A stretch of 64,000 nucleotides of DNA from Thiomicrorhabdus aquaedulcis (GCF_004001325.1 NZ_AP018722.1:744001-808000); one strand, 5' to 3'; shown: positions 37,661 to 48,140, counted from the first letter of the stretch. Program-made: numbers and translations. Notes: generated from the sequence alone by a model not told the origin.

Positions 37661-39125
37661 ATGAAGTTTATGGTTAAGCTGTTTCCAGAGATTATGATTA
37701 AAGGCCAGCCGGTTAAAAGAAGATGATTTTACGGCTCAGTGATAATCTACGTGTGCTGTTGCGGCGCATTGATGCCGATGTAGTGGTTACCCATTTTTGG
37801 GACAAAATAGAAGTACACACCGCCGAACCTTTTGTGACTAAAGTGCGTGAGGTTTTAAAACAGACGCCAGGTATTGAGCAGGTTTTAGAGGTGGTGCAAT
37901 ACGATACTGGCGTAGATTTTTTAACCATTGCTCAAAAAGTAGCGGTGCACGCTGTGCCCTTAATTGCAGGTAAAACCTTTGTTGTACGAGTTAAACGTAC
38001 CGGAAATCATCTTTTTAGCTCATGTGATTTGCAGCGTTTTGTGGGTGAGTACTTGTTAATGGTGGGCACGCCTAAAGCGGTTGATTTGCATTTGCCTGAG
38101 GTCAAAGTGCAATTTGAGTTGCATCAAGACGTTATTAATGTCATTACCGATCGTTACCCAGGTTTGGGTGGCTACCCTATGGGTGGGCAGGGTGATGTGC
38201 TGTCATTAATGTCGGGTGGTTTTGATTCAACCATTGCCAGTTACATGACCATGAAGCGTGGCATTAAAACTCATTTTGTGTTTTTTAATTTGGGGGGTGC
38301 GGCGCACGAGTTAGGTGTAAAACAAGTGGCGCTTTATTTGTGGGGTCAGTTTGGTGCGTCGCATCGGGTGTCGTTTGTAACCGTACCATTTGAAGACGTT
38401 GTGGCTGAAATTTTTCGTTCTACCCATGAAAGCTACATGGGTGTAATACTTAAGCGGCTTATGTTAAGTGCATCTGAGCAAATAGCCGATCAGATGGGTA
38501 TTGAGGCATTGGTCACCGGTGAAAGTGTTGCGCAGGTTAGCAGTCAAACACTAAGAAATTTGGCGGTTATTGATGCGGTGACCACAAAGCTGGTTCTTAG
38601 GCCTTTGGCGACCTTTAATAAAGTGGATATTATGGCCATGGCCGATGCCATTGGCACGCGTCAATTTGCTCAAAGCATGCCTGAATATTGTGGCGTTATT
38701 TCTAAAACCCAGTCATTAATGCCTCGTTTGAGCGCGTAGCGCGCGAGGTGCAGAAGTTTGATTTTAAGGTTTTGCAAGCGGCAATAGACGCCGCAGTGAG
38801 TGTGCCGGTGGATAAAATTATTGAGGACGTACAACGCTCGGAGTTTACTAAGGTGATTCATGCTATCGACGACACGATTGACAGTGAGCAAAATCCAGTA
38901 GTGGTCATTGATATTCGTCGACCCAATGAAGTTACTGCCGAGCCTTTAGCTTTACGCCATGTGTTAACGATTCCTTTTTACGAGCTTAAAACGGCCTTTA
39001 AAACCCTTAATCCCAGTGTGCGCTACGCTTTGTATTGCGACAAAGGCGTAATGAGTCAGTTGCACGCTCAGTATTTAATCGAGTTAGGTTTTGATAATGT
39101 TTTGGTTTACAGACCTTTGGTTTGA
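37661..39125 (+). CDS. thiI: tRNA 4-thiouridine synthetase ThiI (two frameshifts as written)
   Basis: ThiI thiolates U8 of tRNA and, through its rhodanese domain, supplies sulfur for thiamine. The gene starts MKFMVKLFPEIMIK with GAGAG before the ATG, breaks in the A run 37715-37718, continues through the THUMP domain and the PP-loop LMSGGFDSTIASY, breaks again at about 38735, and ends with a rhodanese domain with the active cysteine in YCDKGVMSQ. One added base at each break restores a 488-residue protein (482 in E. coli). The three pieces are strongly family-like, so base-call errors are the likely cause. The end overlaps the convergent mltF by 19 bases. Confidence 0.93.
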
Positions 39126-40706
39126 TTTAAATAGTCGTCTATTTGTATGTTTTTAACCCGCTGTTTGTTGTCAAACAGGGTTTGTGCCGTTTTTAAGGCT
39201 ATTTTGGTTTTTTGTATTTGGGTGACGTAATTAACCGTGCTGATGCCAATAGAGCTTCGTGCTAAAACCTCAACGTTATAAAACCATTTGTAGCGGTTAT
39301 AGCCTTGTTGTTCGGCTTCTCTTTGCAGCATTTGAATTCTGGCAGGGCCTGCATTGTAGGCGGCTAAAGTAAAATTTATTCTATCTTCTGTTGAATAGTT
39401 GGGGTCAGAAAAAAACGTATCGCGCAAATAGGCTAAATATTTTGTTCCAGCGTGAATGTTTCCCTCTAGTGTACTAATGTCATCTATGTTAACCGCCCAA
39501 GACTGAGCGGTTGTAGGCAGTATTTGCATAATGCCTAAGGCTCCATTAGGGCTTTTGGCACTGTTGTCAAAGCGTGATTCAAAATAAGCCAAACCGGCCA
39601 AAAGCAACCAATCAAAATCATAAAAATCACCGTATCTTTGCAAATAATGTTGCAGGCAATTAATCTCAGTTAATGGGCTTAAGTTGATGGGTTTATTTAT
39701 CCAAAGGGGTTTTCAAAATATCGATTATACAACGTGTTGTGCAGTGGTTGACCAGGCCTGGCGTACTGGGTAATAAAGTCATTAAGCGACGCTTGTAGCT
39801 CGGGAAGTTTAGGGTTAATTGCCCAGGCTAGCTTGCCGCCATGGTGAAAAATAAACTCGCTTTCAACCCGAATGTTTGGCAATGTTTGTTGGTAAATTTG
39901 AGCGATGTGACTGTCGGCCACCGTCAAGTCAAATAAACCGGTGCCTAGCATTTCTAATAAATCTTCAGTTTCTAAAAAAGGGTCGGCTTGAATAATTTCC
40001 ATTGGTTCAAGTCCTAATTGTCCAAGTCCTTGATTAAATTTTTCAAGATGAATAATGTGGTTGCTGTTAGAAACCACCACCACTTGGCGACCAGACAGGT
40101 CTTCAAGTCGTTTTAATTGCGGTTGGTTTTGGTGTGCAACTAATACTTTGTTAATGTTTTCAATATACGGTTCAGTGTAAGTAATAAGCGTTTGAATTTC
40201 GGGGGTGACAGTAAGACCCGCAGCGATGACATCACCACGACCTGCTTTAAGTTCGGTAATAAGGACTTCAAAAGGATGAGCTAAAAACACTACGTGAGTT
40301 TGATAACGCTGTTTTTTTGGGCCTCGGTTTAGATAATGTTCGTACGCTTTAATAAGGTCATGTTCAAACCCTAGTTGACCTTCACCTTTGGCAGCACCAA
40401 AAAATTGGTGCGATTATGGCTTACTAAAACGCGTAATACTCTGCGTTGTCTAATGTCTTTTAAGTCACCAAAAAATGGTTCATTAATGCGTGTGGTAATT
40501 GACGATTTAGGCACAAATGGTTGGGTGTTAAGGGGTAGTATTGAAGATGTGTAGACTTGTTCATTGGCAAAAGCCAGTGGCGCAAGCCAGCCTGGGTAGG
40601 TGCCCCAAAAAAGAGTTAAGCCAAATAGATGCACTATAAAGAGCTTAAATGACGAGTGGATTGTGCGATTGACAAAGTTATAACCTTGCAATTTACGGAC
40701 AGTCAT
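39107..40706 (-). CDS. mltF: Membrane-bound lytic murein transglycosylase F (two frameshifts as written)
   Basis: A periplasmic muramidase with an N-terminal signal or anchor (LFIVHLFGLTLFWGTYPGW), a solute-binding-protein-like domain (AAGLTVTPEI ... TVADSHIAQIY), and a C-terminal SLT domain with the catalytic glutamate in AYFESRFDNSAKSPNGALGIMQ. Breaks occur at the A run 40399-40404 and near 39703. Adding one base at each yields FFGAAKGEGQLGFEHD and NPFWINKPINLSPLTEIN, and a 533-residue protein of normal size. It trims peptidoglycan in the cell wall. Its 3' end overlaps thiI tail to tail. Confidence 0.88.
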
Positions 40707-41146
40707 TTTAATTTAATGCCTTGTTTTGTAAAGATTTATTTTAAGTTATTAAGAAGGCATTGCATCGAATAGGTTAAACAAACGTCAAGTCAAAAAAACC
40801 TTTTAAAGTAATTTGTAGGTTTGAGCAAAAAGTGCCGTAAAAAACCTCGAAACCATAATGCTTGCAAGCTTTTTAACCCCTGCAAGGCCGCATTGAGTTA
40901 AGAATTTATTTGCAGATAAGATTTATTACGCACTGTTTTATTGTGTAATCAAGGTCTCTAGTACTTGTTTTAAGGATTTCAGAGGTCTTTTAATCTTCTC
41001 AATCGAGTACATTTAAAATGAATGCAATAAACTGGGCTAACTATTTGTTATAATAAGCGCAATTTTTCAATCAAACAGTCTCTGTTGTGCGTTTTAATGA
41101 AAGCGCAGACAATAAACAGACTTGTTTTTAACTTAGATGGTATCGA
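40707..41146. other. Non-coding leader between mltF and rnr
   Basis: 440 A/T-rich bases between divergent genes. Near the rnr end an extended -10 promoter TGTTATAAT lies at 41046-41054, without a good -35. A partial AAGGTCTCTAG (40952) resembles the MITE end but is too short to call. No small gene or structured RNA was recognised. Confidence 0.5.
41046..41054 (+). promoter_or_regulatory. Extended -10 promoter candidate for rnr
   Basis: TGTTATAAT contains a consensus TATAAT (41049-41054) with the TG one base upstream. It is about 93 bases before the GTG start of rnr, leaving a long 5' leader. Confidence 0.55.
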
Positions 41147-43464
41147 GTGAGCAATCAGAATACTCCGGATCTATTAGATCCACACGCAACCCGTGAAGCG
41201 GCAAAATACGACAATCCTATCCCCAGTCGCGAATTTATTTTAGACGCCTTAGAAACAGCTCAAAAGCCTTTGCGTCTGTTTGAACTTGCCGAAATCTTAG
41301 ATATTACCGAAGACGATGAAGAGCGCTATGAGGCCTTGTCGCGTCGTTTAAAAGCCATGAGTCGTGATGGACAACTTATTCGCAATCGCCGTGGTGCATT
41401 TGGCTTGTTGCAAAAAATGGATTTGGTTAAAGGACGCGTCTTAGGCCACCCAGATGGTTTTGGGTTTTTGGTGCCAGAAGAAGGCGGTAAAGATTTATTT
41501 TTATCTGAAAAAGAAATGCAAAAAGTTTTGCATGGCGACATTGTTATTGCTTCGATTGTGGGTGAAGATCGTCGTGGCCGTCAAGAAGGTACAATTGTTG
41601 AGGTTGTTGAATATTGCACCACTCAAGTGCTGGGTCGTTTAAATTTAGAAGATAACATGGCTTGGGTGCGTCCTAATAATAATCGCATAACCCAAGACGT
41701 TTTTATTCCTCAAGACGGCTTGATGGGAGCTAAAGAAGAGCAAATTGTATTGGTTGAAATTATTCATCAACCATCAAAGCGTTCCGGACCTGTCGGTAAA
41801 ATTGTTGACATCGTGGGCGATTATATGGCGCCGGGTATGGAAATCGATTCGGCTATTCACGCTTACGGGTTGCCTAATACCTGGTCGGATGAATTGCTTG
41901 CCGAACTAGCGCAAATTCCAGATGAAGTCACTGAAGCTGACCTAGAGGATCGTAAAGATTTACGGTCATTAAATTTAGTGACCATTGATGGTTCGGATAC
42001 AAAAGATTTTGACGATGCCGTGTTTGCTAAGCGTCGTAAAAATGGTTGGCGCTTAGTGGTGGCCATCGCTGACGTAGCCCATTATGTGAAGCCAGGCACC
42101 GAAATCGACAAAGAGGCTTATAAACGCGGCAATTCTGTGTACTTTCCTCAGCGCGTGGTTCCCATGTTGCCGGCTAAGTTATCCGATGGTTTGTGTTCGT
42201 TAAACCCACATGTTGACCGTCTGTGTATGGTGGCTGACTTGTCTATTAACGAAGACGGTAGCTTAGAGCGCAGTCAATATTATCGCGCTATTATGAATTC
42301 AAAAGCGCGCTTAACTTATGATCAGGTGAACAGCATTTTAACCGATGCAACAAGCGGCTATCGTGAGCAGTTTGCTGAGCAAGTTGAAGACGTTGAAGAG
42401 TTGTATGCATTGTATAAAGTGTTGCAAAAAGCACGTGAAGAGCGTGGCGCGCTTGAATTTGATACTACGGAAACCCGTATTATTTTTGATGACGCACGCA
42501 AGATTGAGGCTATCGTGCCAGTGGTGCGTAATGACGCGCATAAGTTAATTGAAGAATGCATGCTGATGGCAAACGTAGCCACCGCTCGTTATTTAAAGTG
42601 GCACAAAATGCCCATGGTGTATCGCGTACATGAGTCGCCCACTTTAGAGCGTTTAAAAACTTAAGAACCTTTTTGGCTGATTTTAGCCTAACCTTAGAAG
42701 GGGGCGATGAACCTACAGCGCACGATTATGCAGCGGTTATGGCCAAGATTCAGGGCGAAACCTATCAGCATTTAGTGCAAACAGTTTTGCTTAGAAGTAT
42801 GAATCAAGCCGTGTATCAGCCCGAAAATAAAGGTCATTTTGGTTTGAATTATGAGCATTATACGCATTTTACATCGCCCATAAGACGTTACCCTGACTTG
42901 CTAATTCATCGTGCCATTGCTCATGTTTGGACCAAAAAAGGTCCTGAGCTGTTTGATTACACCGAAACTCAAATGCAAGCTCTTGGTCAACATTGTTCAG
43001 ATACCGAGCGCCGTGCCGATGAAGCTACCCGTGATGCTGTTACGTTCTTAAAATGTGAGTTTTTATCGCATCGTTTAGGGCAAGAGTTTGAAGCCGTTGT
43101 AACGGCCGCAACCAACTTTGGATTGTTTGTTGAAATTGATCCACTTTACGTTGAAGGCTTAGTACATATTACCGAATTGGGTGAAGATTATTTTCATTAC
43201 GATAACGCTCGTCATTGTTTAAAAGGTGAACGCACTGGTAAAGTCTATCGCTTAGGCGATCGTGTAAGGGTTCAAGTGGCGCAAGTTAATTTGGATGACC
43301 GTAAGGTCGACCTAAGGTTTGTTGCAACGGAATCATCATTAACGCCATCAAACGAAACCGATGAACTTAATGATGAGTTAGCTGACGGTGACGAAGCGCC
43401 TAAGCGTGCAAAAAAGAAACGTTTTTATCGTAAAAAGAAAACTTCTTCAAAAGCTGGAGCGTAA
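41147..43464 (+). CDS. rnr: Ribonuclease R (frameshifted as written)
   Basis: A processive 3'-5' exonuclease that degrades structured RNA and works with tmRNA in quality control. An N-terminal winged-helix (DALETAQKPLRLFELAEIL), cold-shock domain, and the RNB catalytic domain with DGSDTKDFDDAVF and GNSVYFPQRVVPMLP are in the first frame. The second frame holds the rest of RNB, the S1 domain (NFGLFVEIDPLYVEGLVHI) and a Lys-rich tail. At 42659-42666 adding one base gives LKTLRTFLADF and a 772-residue enzyme. The GTG start is assumed from the family N-terminus. rlmB starts three bases after its stop, a conserved pairing. Confidence 0.94.
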
Positions 43465-43466
43465 TA

Positions 43467-44213
43467 GTGGCTCAAGAAATCATTTACGGTTTGCATGCGG
43501 TTGAAAAGTTTATTAAACAATCACCTCATCTTGTGTACTTATTGGGGTTTGAAAAGGGGCGATTAAACAATCGTCAACAAGCATTGTTTAATCAAGCCAA
43601 AGGTTTGGGTTTGGCGCCGCAGTTGTTAGAACAGTCTGAGTTTGATGCTCTTGATGCCAATCATCAAGGGGTAATGGCTAAGGTTGCCCAGCAAGCGGAT
43701 TTAACCGAAGCGGATTTAGCCCACATTGTTGAAACCACCCAAAACCCGCTGTTTGTCTTTTTAGACGAAGTGCAAGACCCTCATAATTTAGGCGCTATTT
43801 TAAGAACGGCCGATGCTGTGGGGGTTCACGCGGTTATTATTCCTAAGCACAATTCAGTTGGCTTAAATGCAACAGTACGTAAAGTGGCTTCGGGTGCGGC
43901 TGAAAATGTTAAATTAATTGTGGTGTCAAATTTAGTGCGCACTATGAAGGAGCTGCAACAAGGCGGTATGTGGATGATTGGGTTGGCGGGTGAAACCGAG
44001 CAAACCATTTATGACCATGATTTAACAGGTTCAATCGGCATTGTGATGGGAACCGAAGGCTCTGGTTTACGTCGTTTGATAAAGCACGAGTGTGATCATT
44101 TGGCGTCTATACCCATGGTGGGTGTTGTAGAAAGTTTAAACGTGTCTGTGGCCACTGGAGTCGTTTTGTATGAAGCCTTTAGACAACGCCGTGTTGCGCC
44201 AACGTTAGCCTGA
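43467..44213 (+). CDS. rlmB: 23S rRNA (guanosine-2'-O)-methyltransferase RlmB
   Basis: A 248-residue SPOUT methyltransferase that methylates G2251 of 23S rRNA. It has a small N-terminal RNA-binding domain starting IIYGLHAVEKFI, then the three SPOUT motifs: FLDEVQDPHNLGAILRTAD, GIVMGTEGSGLRRL and PMVGVVESLNVSVATGV, which form the knotted cofactor site. GTG start with GGAG inside the end of rnr; the two genes are almost contiguous and probably translated together. A terminator with the window's palindrome follows. Confidence 0.96.
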   Translation: MAQEIIYGLHAVEKFIKQSPHLVYLLGFEKGRLNNRQQALFNQAKGLGLAPQLLEQSEFDALDANHQGVMAKVAQQADLTEADLAHIVETTQNPLFVFLDEVQDPHNLGAILRTADAVGVHAVIIPKHNSVGLNATVRKVASGAAENVKLIVVSNLVRTMKELQQGGMWMIGLAGETEQTIYDHDLTGSIGIVMGTEGSGLRRLIKHECDHLASIPMVGVVESLNVSVATGVVLYEAFRQRRVAPTLA

Positions 44214-44286
44214 GTTGAGTGGCGTAAAGACGCTAATTAAGACGTTAATTTAAGACATGTAAACAATGTGTTGTATTAAATGAAGC

Positions 44287-44318
44287 AAAAAAGCCGACCA
44301 GGCCTGGTCGGCTTTTTT
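44287..44318. terminator. Perfect terminator built around ACCAGGCCTGGT
   Basis: AAAAAAGCCG then the 12-mer then CGGCTTTTTT: a perfect 16-bp inverted repeat with T tracts on both strands. It can end rlmB (plus) and the kinase-Rieske gene (minus). The palindrome is the entire upper stem. Confidence 0.93.
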
Positions 44319-44347
44319 GTTTTTAGAGCGCCGATAGGCACAATCTA

Positions 44348-45546
44348 TTACGCTAAAAAAATATCTCCCTTGTCATCAATTTTAATATCAATGACCCGCA
44401 ACGATTCGTTCCAGCATGGCCCATCAATACACAAACCGTCTTCTATATTAAAAAAGCCTCATGCACTGAGCATTTAAGGGTTTTTTCAAATGGGTTTACG
44501 TCAATTTTAAACGCTTCATTAAGCGGCACGTTTTGATGTGGGCAGTTGTTCTCATAAGCTTTTACCGTATCGTCAAACTTAATAAGTACCACAGACGGAG
44601 CACCGTCTTTGGCTGGGGTAACTAGGGTTTTGGCGTTGCTCAATTGTTTAATATTTGCCAATGGCGTTGCATGATTGTCCAATAGTAAGTTGTCCAGGCC
44701 TGGTTGTCGGCATTTTTTGGCGGCTAACGAATTGGCGTGCGTGACCGCTTGGCTTAAAGACATTTCTTTTACTAAACCATCAATTAACCCTGCGTTAAAC
44801 GTATCCCCAGCACCTAAAGTATCCACAATCGGCATAACAGGCTCGGCGGGTAAGTGGTGTACCGAGTCGTTTGGAGTACTGTACCAAACGCCTTTTGCTC
44901 CCCATGTACACACTAAATTTGCGTGTTTGACTGTTTTTTTAATAGCATTTAGCAATGATTGGCCATCAATAAAGCCTTTGGCTTTAGCGTAATGGTGCGA
45001 AAAAATAATTAAATTAACCTGAGGAAATAACGCTTCAATGCCTTCACGAGGTTTTTCAACTTCTAATGAAATGGGTTGATGGCTTAAAAATGTTTTAGCG
45101 ATATTGAGCATGCCACTTAAGTTGTCAAGGTTACGACCTTCAAAATGCAGCCAGTCATATTCTTCAATCTCAATTTTGGCAAAATGCTCAAAGCTCAGCT
45201 CGGGTAAGTCGCGAAAATGCACAATGGTTCGATGGCCATTCTGGGCATTTAGGGTAATAAATGAGGTAGGTGTACGACCTTTAATAAAGGTTTGTATGTG
45301 CTGAGTATCAATTTTACGTGCGCGTAAGTTGCTTAACAACTGTTTAGCTTCGCCATCGGCCGCCAGCGTGGCGCATAGTGCAGTTTGATGGCCTAATTGA
45401 GTTAGTACATGCAAGCTGTTACTGGCATTACCACCGCTGGTGGTTTGTTTTTGTGTGGCGCGAATCTCTTCATCTTCGAGGGGATGGTGAGGAACGGTTA
45501 AGACAATGTCGAGTACCACGTTGCCGATGCCTAAAATTTTTGCCAT
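44348..45546 (-). CDS. Ketohexokinase-like PfkB kinase fused to a Rieske [2Fe-2S] domain (frameshifted as written)
   Basis: Residues 1 to about 290 are a PfkB-family sugar kinase closest in feel to ketohexokinase: GGNASNSLHVL, HFEGRN, SLEVEKPREG and the anion hole VDTLGAGDTFNAG. After a short linker comes a Rieske-type domain with CPHQN and, 24 residues later, CSVHEAF, i.e. both Cys-X-His and Cys-X2-His ligand pairs. As written the frame stops at 44443 just after CSVHEAF; adding one T at 44450-44455 continues FNIEDGLCIDGPCWNESLRV to a stop at 44348, 399 residues. AGGA precedes the ATG. I know of no characterised protein with this arrangement; its substrate and any redox role are unknown. Confidence 0.85.
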
Positions 45547-45675
45547 GAAGGGTTTCCTAAACGTTGTATGTAATAAAGCAGTTTAAAATGTCGAGTAGTA
45601 AAAATCTCTGAGTGCGGCTGTACGCAATTAGAGTTGCCGAATCGAATTTTAGCATATTTACAGTAATCATCACGG

Positions 45676-45696
45676 TTGACAAAAGACGATTGTCAA
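45676..45696. promoter_or_regulatory. Inverted repeat TTGACAA-N7-TTGTCAA
   Basis: Perfect 7-bp arms, about 130 bases upstream of the kinase-Rieske start. The half sites recall but do not match the FNR consensus TTGAT-N4-ATCAA; spacing is too wide for FNR. Confidence 0.45.
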
Positions 45697-45860
45697 TAAA
45701 TATAAAAGGTGAATAATTTTTAAAATAACTTGACAAGGCCTGTGCTAGAGTTAATTTTTATATTTATATTCTGTTGTCATTAAGTACTGTAACATATTGT
45801 TTCTATTATGTTATATGTCTATTTTATAAAGCAATAACTTGGATTATGGTTCACGTTTGT

Positions 45861-45883
45861 TTATCCACAAAAGCTGTGGATAA
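45861..45883. promoter_or_regulatory. Two facing consensus DnaA boxes
   Basis: TTATCCACA (45861-45869) and its exact reverse complement TGTGGATAA (45875-45883), five bases apart. Both match the strongest DnaA box. They are surrounded by A/T-rich sequence. Confidence 0.75.
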
Positions 45884-46353
45884 CTTTGTGAGTAATCTTT
45901 ATAAAGCACGCTTAAGTGCTTTAAAATAGGATATAAATATTAAACTGATTAAATTTTAATCAATCGTTTAAATTGCACCCAAAGTCGGTAATGCCATTTC
46001 ATGTCTATTTTTAAATATTGTCAAAATAAAGCTCTCACAAAGGCTTAATTAACTCAAAAAATCGCTCGAACGGGTGATATACAGAAAACCACTTCACTTT
46101 TACCATAAGGGCGTAAACACAATAAAGGTACGGCCGCTAAAACTTATCTTGTATCAAGAAAAATCATAAGGTTGCAAAAAGGGGGTTACAATTTGTAAAT
46201 AGAAAACTCTTAACCAGCGTGCCGTTTTGGGTGGGTAAAATTAAAAAGTCTTTGGTCATGTTTACCAGTATCTAATAAAAATTTTTCTGTCTTGATGCTA
46301 TTTTTATGGATGTAAAACGCGAGCAAAGGTTTTGTTAAAGAATAGGTGATGCT

Positions 46354-47112
46354 ATGAATGAAATAAAATCGGCTTTTAATGTTGGCTGTTTAAACTGTGG
46401 ATTGCAAAAAATCTGTTTTCCAACAGGCCTGCAGAAAAGTGAAATTGACCGTTTAGATGAGATTGTGGAGCGAAAAAGTCCTTTAAAAAAAGGCCAACAT
46501 CTTTTTTCAACAGGCGACGTATTTAGTTCTTTATTTGCCATTCGAGCAGGGGTTGTAAAAGTGTACTCTTACTCTGATGTGGGAGAGGAAGTTATACACG
46601 GATTTTATTTACCCGGCGATGTGATTGGCGTAGAGGCTGTTGCCACTAAAACGCATCATTTAAATGCCATTGCCTTAGACGCTACTAGTGTATGTGCACT
46701 GCCTTTTGATGAGTTGAGTGAGTTGTCATTGCAGATTCCACATTTAAATCAGCAAATGTTTACTATTATGAGTAAAGAGGTAAACGAAGGGCGTATTCAT
46801 GCCGAAATGTTAACCAAACGTAATGCGGATCAGCGTGTGGCGCAATTTATTTGGGATATGGCCGAGCGTTATCGTAATCGTGGTTATTTTCATAAAGAAT
46901 TTAGGTTAGGCATATTACACCGTGATGTGGCTGTGTATTTGGGCTTAACTCCAGAAACGGTGTCACGTATTTTAGCCAAGTTGCATCAAGATCAAATAGC
47001 CACGTGGAAAAAGAAAGAGGTGGTTATTCATAACGAATCCAAGTTACGGGCGTTAGCGGGTTTATTACACTGTGATTTAAATTATTACTCGCCAAAGCTA
47101 CTGGCTGTTTGA
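46354..47112 (+). CDS. fnr: FNR-type oxygen-sensing transcription regulator
   Basis: A 252-residue Crp/Fnr-family activator. The N-terminal cluster CLNCGLQKICFP and a fourth cysteine in ATSVCALPF match the four ligands of the oxygen-labile [4Fe-4S] cluster in E. coli FNR (Cys20, 23, 29 and 122). The C-terminal HTH reads RDVAVYLGLTPETVSRILAKL, with the Glu-Ser/Thr-Arg pattern that reads TTGAT half-sites. It should switch on genes for anaerobic or microaerobic life. AGGTG lies six bases before the ATG. Its own control region is the 807-base stretch upstream. Confidence 0.94.
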   Translation: MNEIKSAFNVGCLNCGLQKICFPTGLQKSEIDRLDEIVERKSPLKKGQHLFSTGDVFSSLFAIRAGVVKVYSYSDVGEEVIHGFYLPGDVIGVEAVATKTHHLNAIALDATSVCALPFDELSELSLQIPHLNQQMFTIMSKEVNEGRIHAEMLTKRNADQRVAQFIWDMAERYRNRGYFHKEFRLGILHRDVAVYLGLTPETVSRILAKLHQDQIATWKKKEVVIHNESKLRALAGLLHCDLNYYSPKLLAV

Positions 47113-47135
47113 TGGTGGAAAAAAATGCTTTTATT

Positions 47136-47293
47136 GAGACCTTTGCACGAGTGGGGTGCGAAAAAAAATGAGTAAAAATTTACCTGATTGAGGCGGGAAA
47201 CGTAGTGAATGGCTGGCTATTCACAAGTTTACCAACTAAAAGCAGGAAAATTTTAACCATTTTTGGCCGTACATCCATTCGTGCAAAGGTCTC
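47136..47293. mobile_element. MITE of the GAGACCTTTGCACGA family
   Basis: 158 bp with the same 15-bp terminal repeats as the copy at 30231, in the opposite orientation by its interior (TTACCTGATT near the left; GTGAATGGCTGGCTATTCAC in the middle). It is flanked by TATT on both sides, a 4-bp direct repeat. It lies between fnr and pal. Confidence 0.87.
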
Positions 47294-47615
47294 TATTAGC
47301 GGCTGTTACTAGAAAATAAGTACGTTTAAAGCACTTGCTTTCAAGAGTCGCAGAGCACCCATTAAAGAATTTTTACCGTAATTTGAAATATTTATGATGC
47401 ATTTTTGCACCTGTTGTAAAATAAACACCAATTTATGCCTGTTTAGTTAATAAAGTACGCAAATATTTTTGCGTTCGGGTAGAATCCGCTCTTAGGTGAA
47501 AGCTTGGTTAACAAGTTTTTTAGGGGACTTCTAAACCATCAAAACACCAAAATTTTTTTGTTTAATTACAGCATCTTATAATGATGTTGAATTTTAATTT
47601 TAGGAAGTAATCAAT
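47294..47615. other. Leader of pal
   Basis: 322 bases after the MITE with no gene. It is A/T-rich and must hold the pal promoter; TTGCGT followed by TAGAAT (near 47470-47486) is too tightly spaced to be sure. An AGGAAG site stands before the pal ATG. Confidence 0.5.
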
Positions 47616-48140
47616 ATGTCAGTCACAAATATTAAGCAATTATTTTTAGTTGGTTTTTTAGGTTTAGCGTTAGTAGGTTGTAGTTCTACTCCTAAAACAG
47701 AAGAAGCGGCTCCTGTCGCTACTGTAGATACAACTGATGCAGACGCAGCGCGTCTAGCGGCAGAAAAAGCAGCAGCAGATTTAGCGGCTAAAAAAGCAAA
47801 TCTAATGGCAATCATTGCGGGCAAAGTAGTTCGTTTTGAATTTGATAAATCAGATGTTCAGCCAGAGTTTTTCAGCATTGTTAAAGCAAACGCTGATTAC
47901 TTAGCACTTGACCCTTCAGTTGCTGTTACCATTAACGGCCACTGTGATGAGCGTGGAACACGTGAGTACAACCTTGCTTTAGGTGAGCGTCGTGCTGCTG
48001 CGGTTAAAACTGCATTAATGTCTGAAGGCGTAAGCGCTGACAGAATCAACGTAGTCAGCATGGGCGAAGACAGTCCTGTTGCTGAAGGTCATAACGAAGC
48101 GGCTTGGTCTGAAAACCGTCGCGCTGAGTTTGCATATTAA
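47616..48140 (+). CDS. pal: Peptidoglycan-associated lipoprotein Pal
   Basis: A 174-residue outer-membrane lipoprotein. A signal peptide ends in the lipobox LALVGCSS. A short Ala/Lys-rich linker follows, then the OmpA-like domain VTINGHCDERGTREYNLALG with the residues that bind diaminopimelate. Pal links the outer membrane to peptidoglycan and works with TolB in division. Here it is not followed by ybgF and tolQRAB are not upstream, so the usual tol-pal cluster is split. A strong terminator follows directly. Confidence 0.95.
   Translation: MSVTNIKQLFLVGFLGLALVGCSSTPKTEEAAPVATVDTTDADAARLAAEKAAADLAAKKANLMAIIAGKVVRFEFDKSDVQPEFFSIVKANADYLALDPSVAVTINGHCDERGTREYNLALGERRAAAVKTALMSEGVSADRINVVSMGEDSPVAEGHNEAAWSENRRAEFAY

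Larger units (their letters stand above)
45547..46353. other. 807-base non-coding region upstream of fnr
   Basis: A/T-rich, no credible reading frame on either strand. It holds a 7-bp inverted repeat TTGACAA/TTGTCAA (45676-45696), a pair of facing DnaA boxes (45861-45883), and a hairpin AAAGCAC-GCTTAA-GTGCTTT (45905-45924). It may be a regulatory or replication-linked region or encode an unrecognised small RNA. Confidence 0.6.

Noticed and set aside
40952-40964. AAGGTCTCTAG as another MITE end
   Set aside because: Only about ten bases match and no partner end or interior was found.
45547-46353. oriC
   Set aside because: Only two DnaA boxes were found and none of the usual origin genes are nearby; recorded as a regulatory candidate instead.
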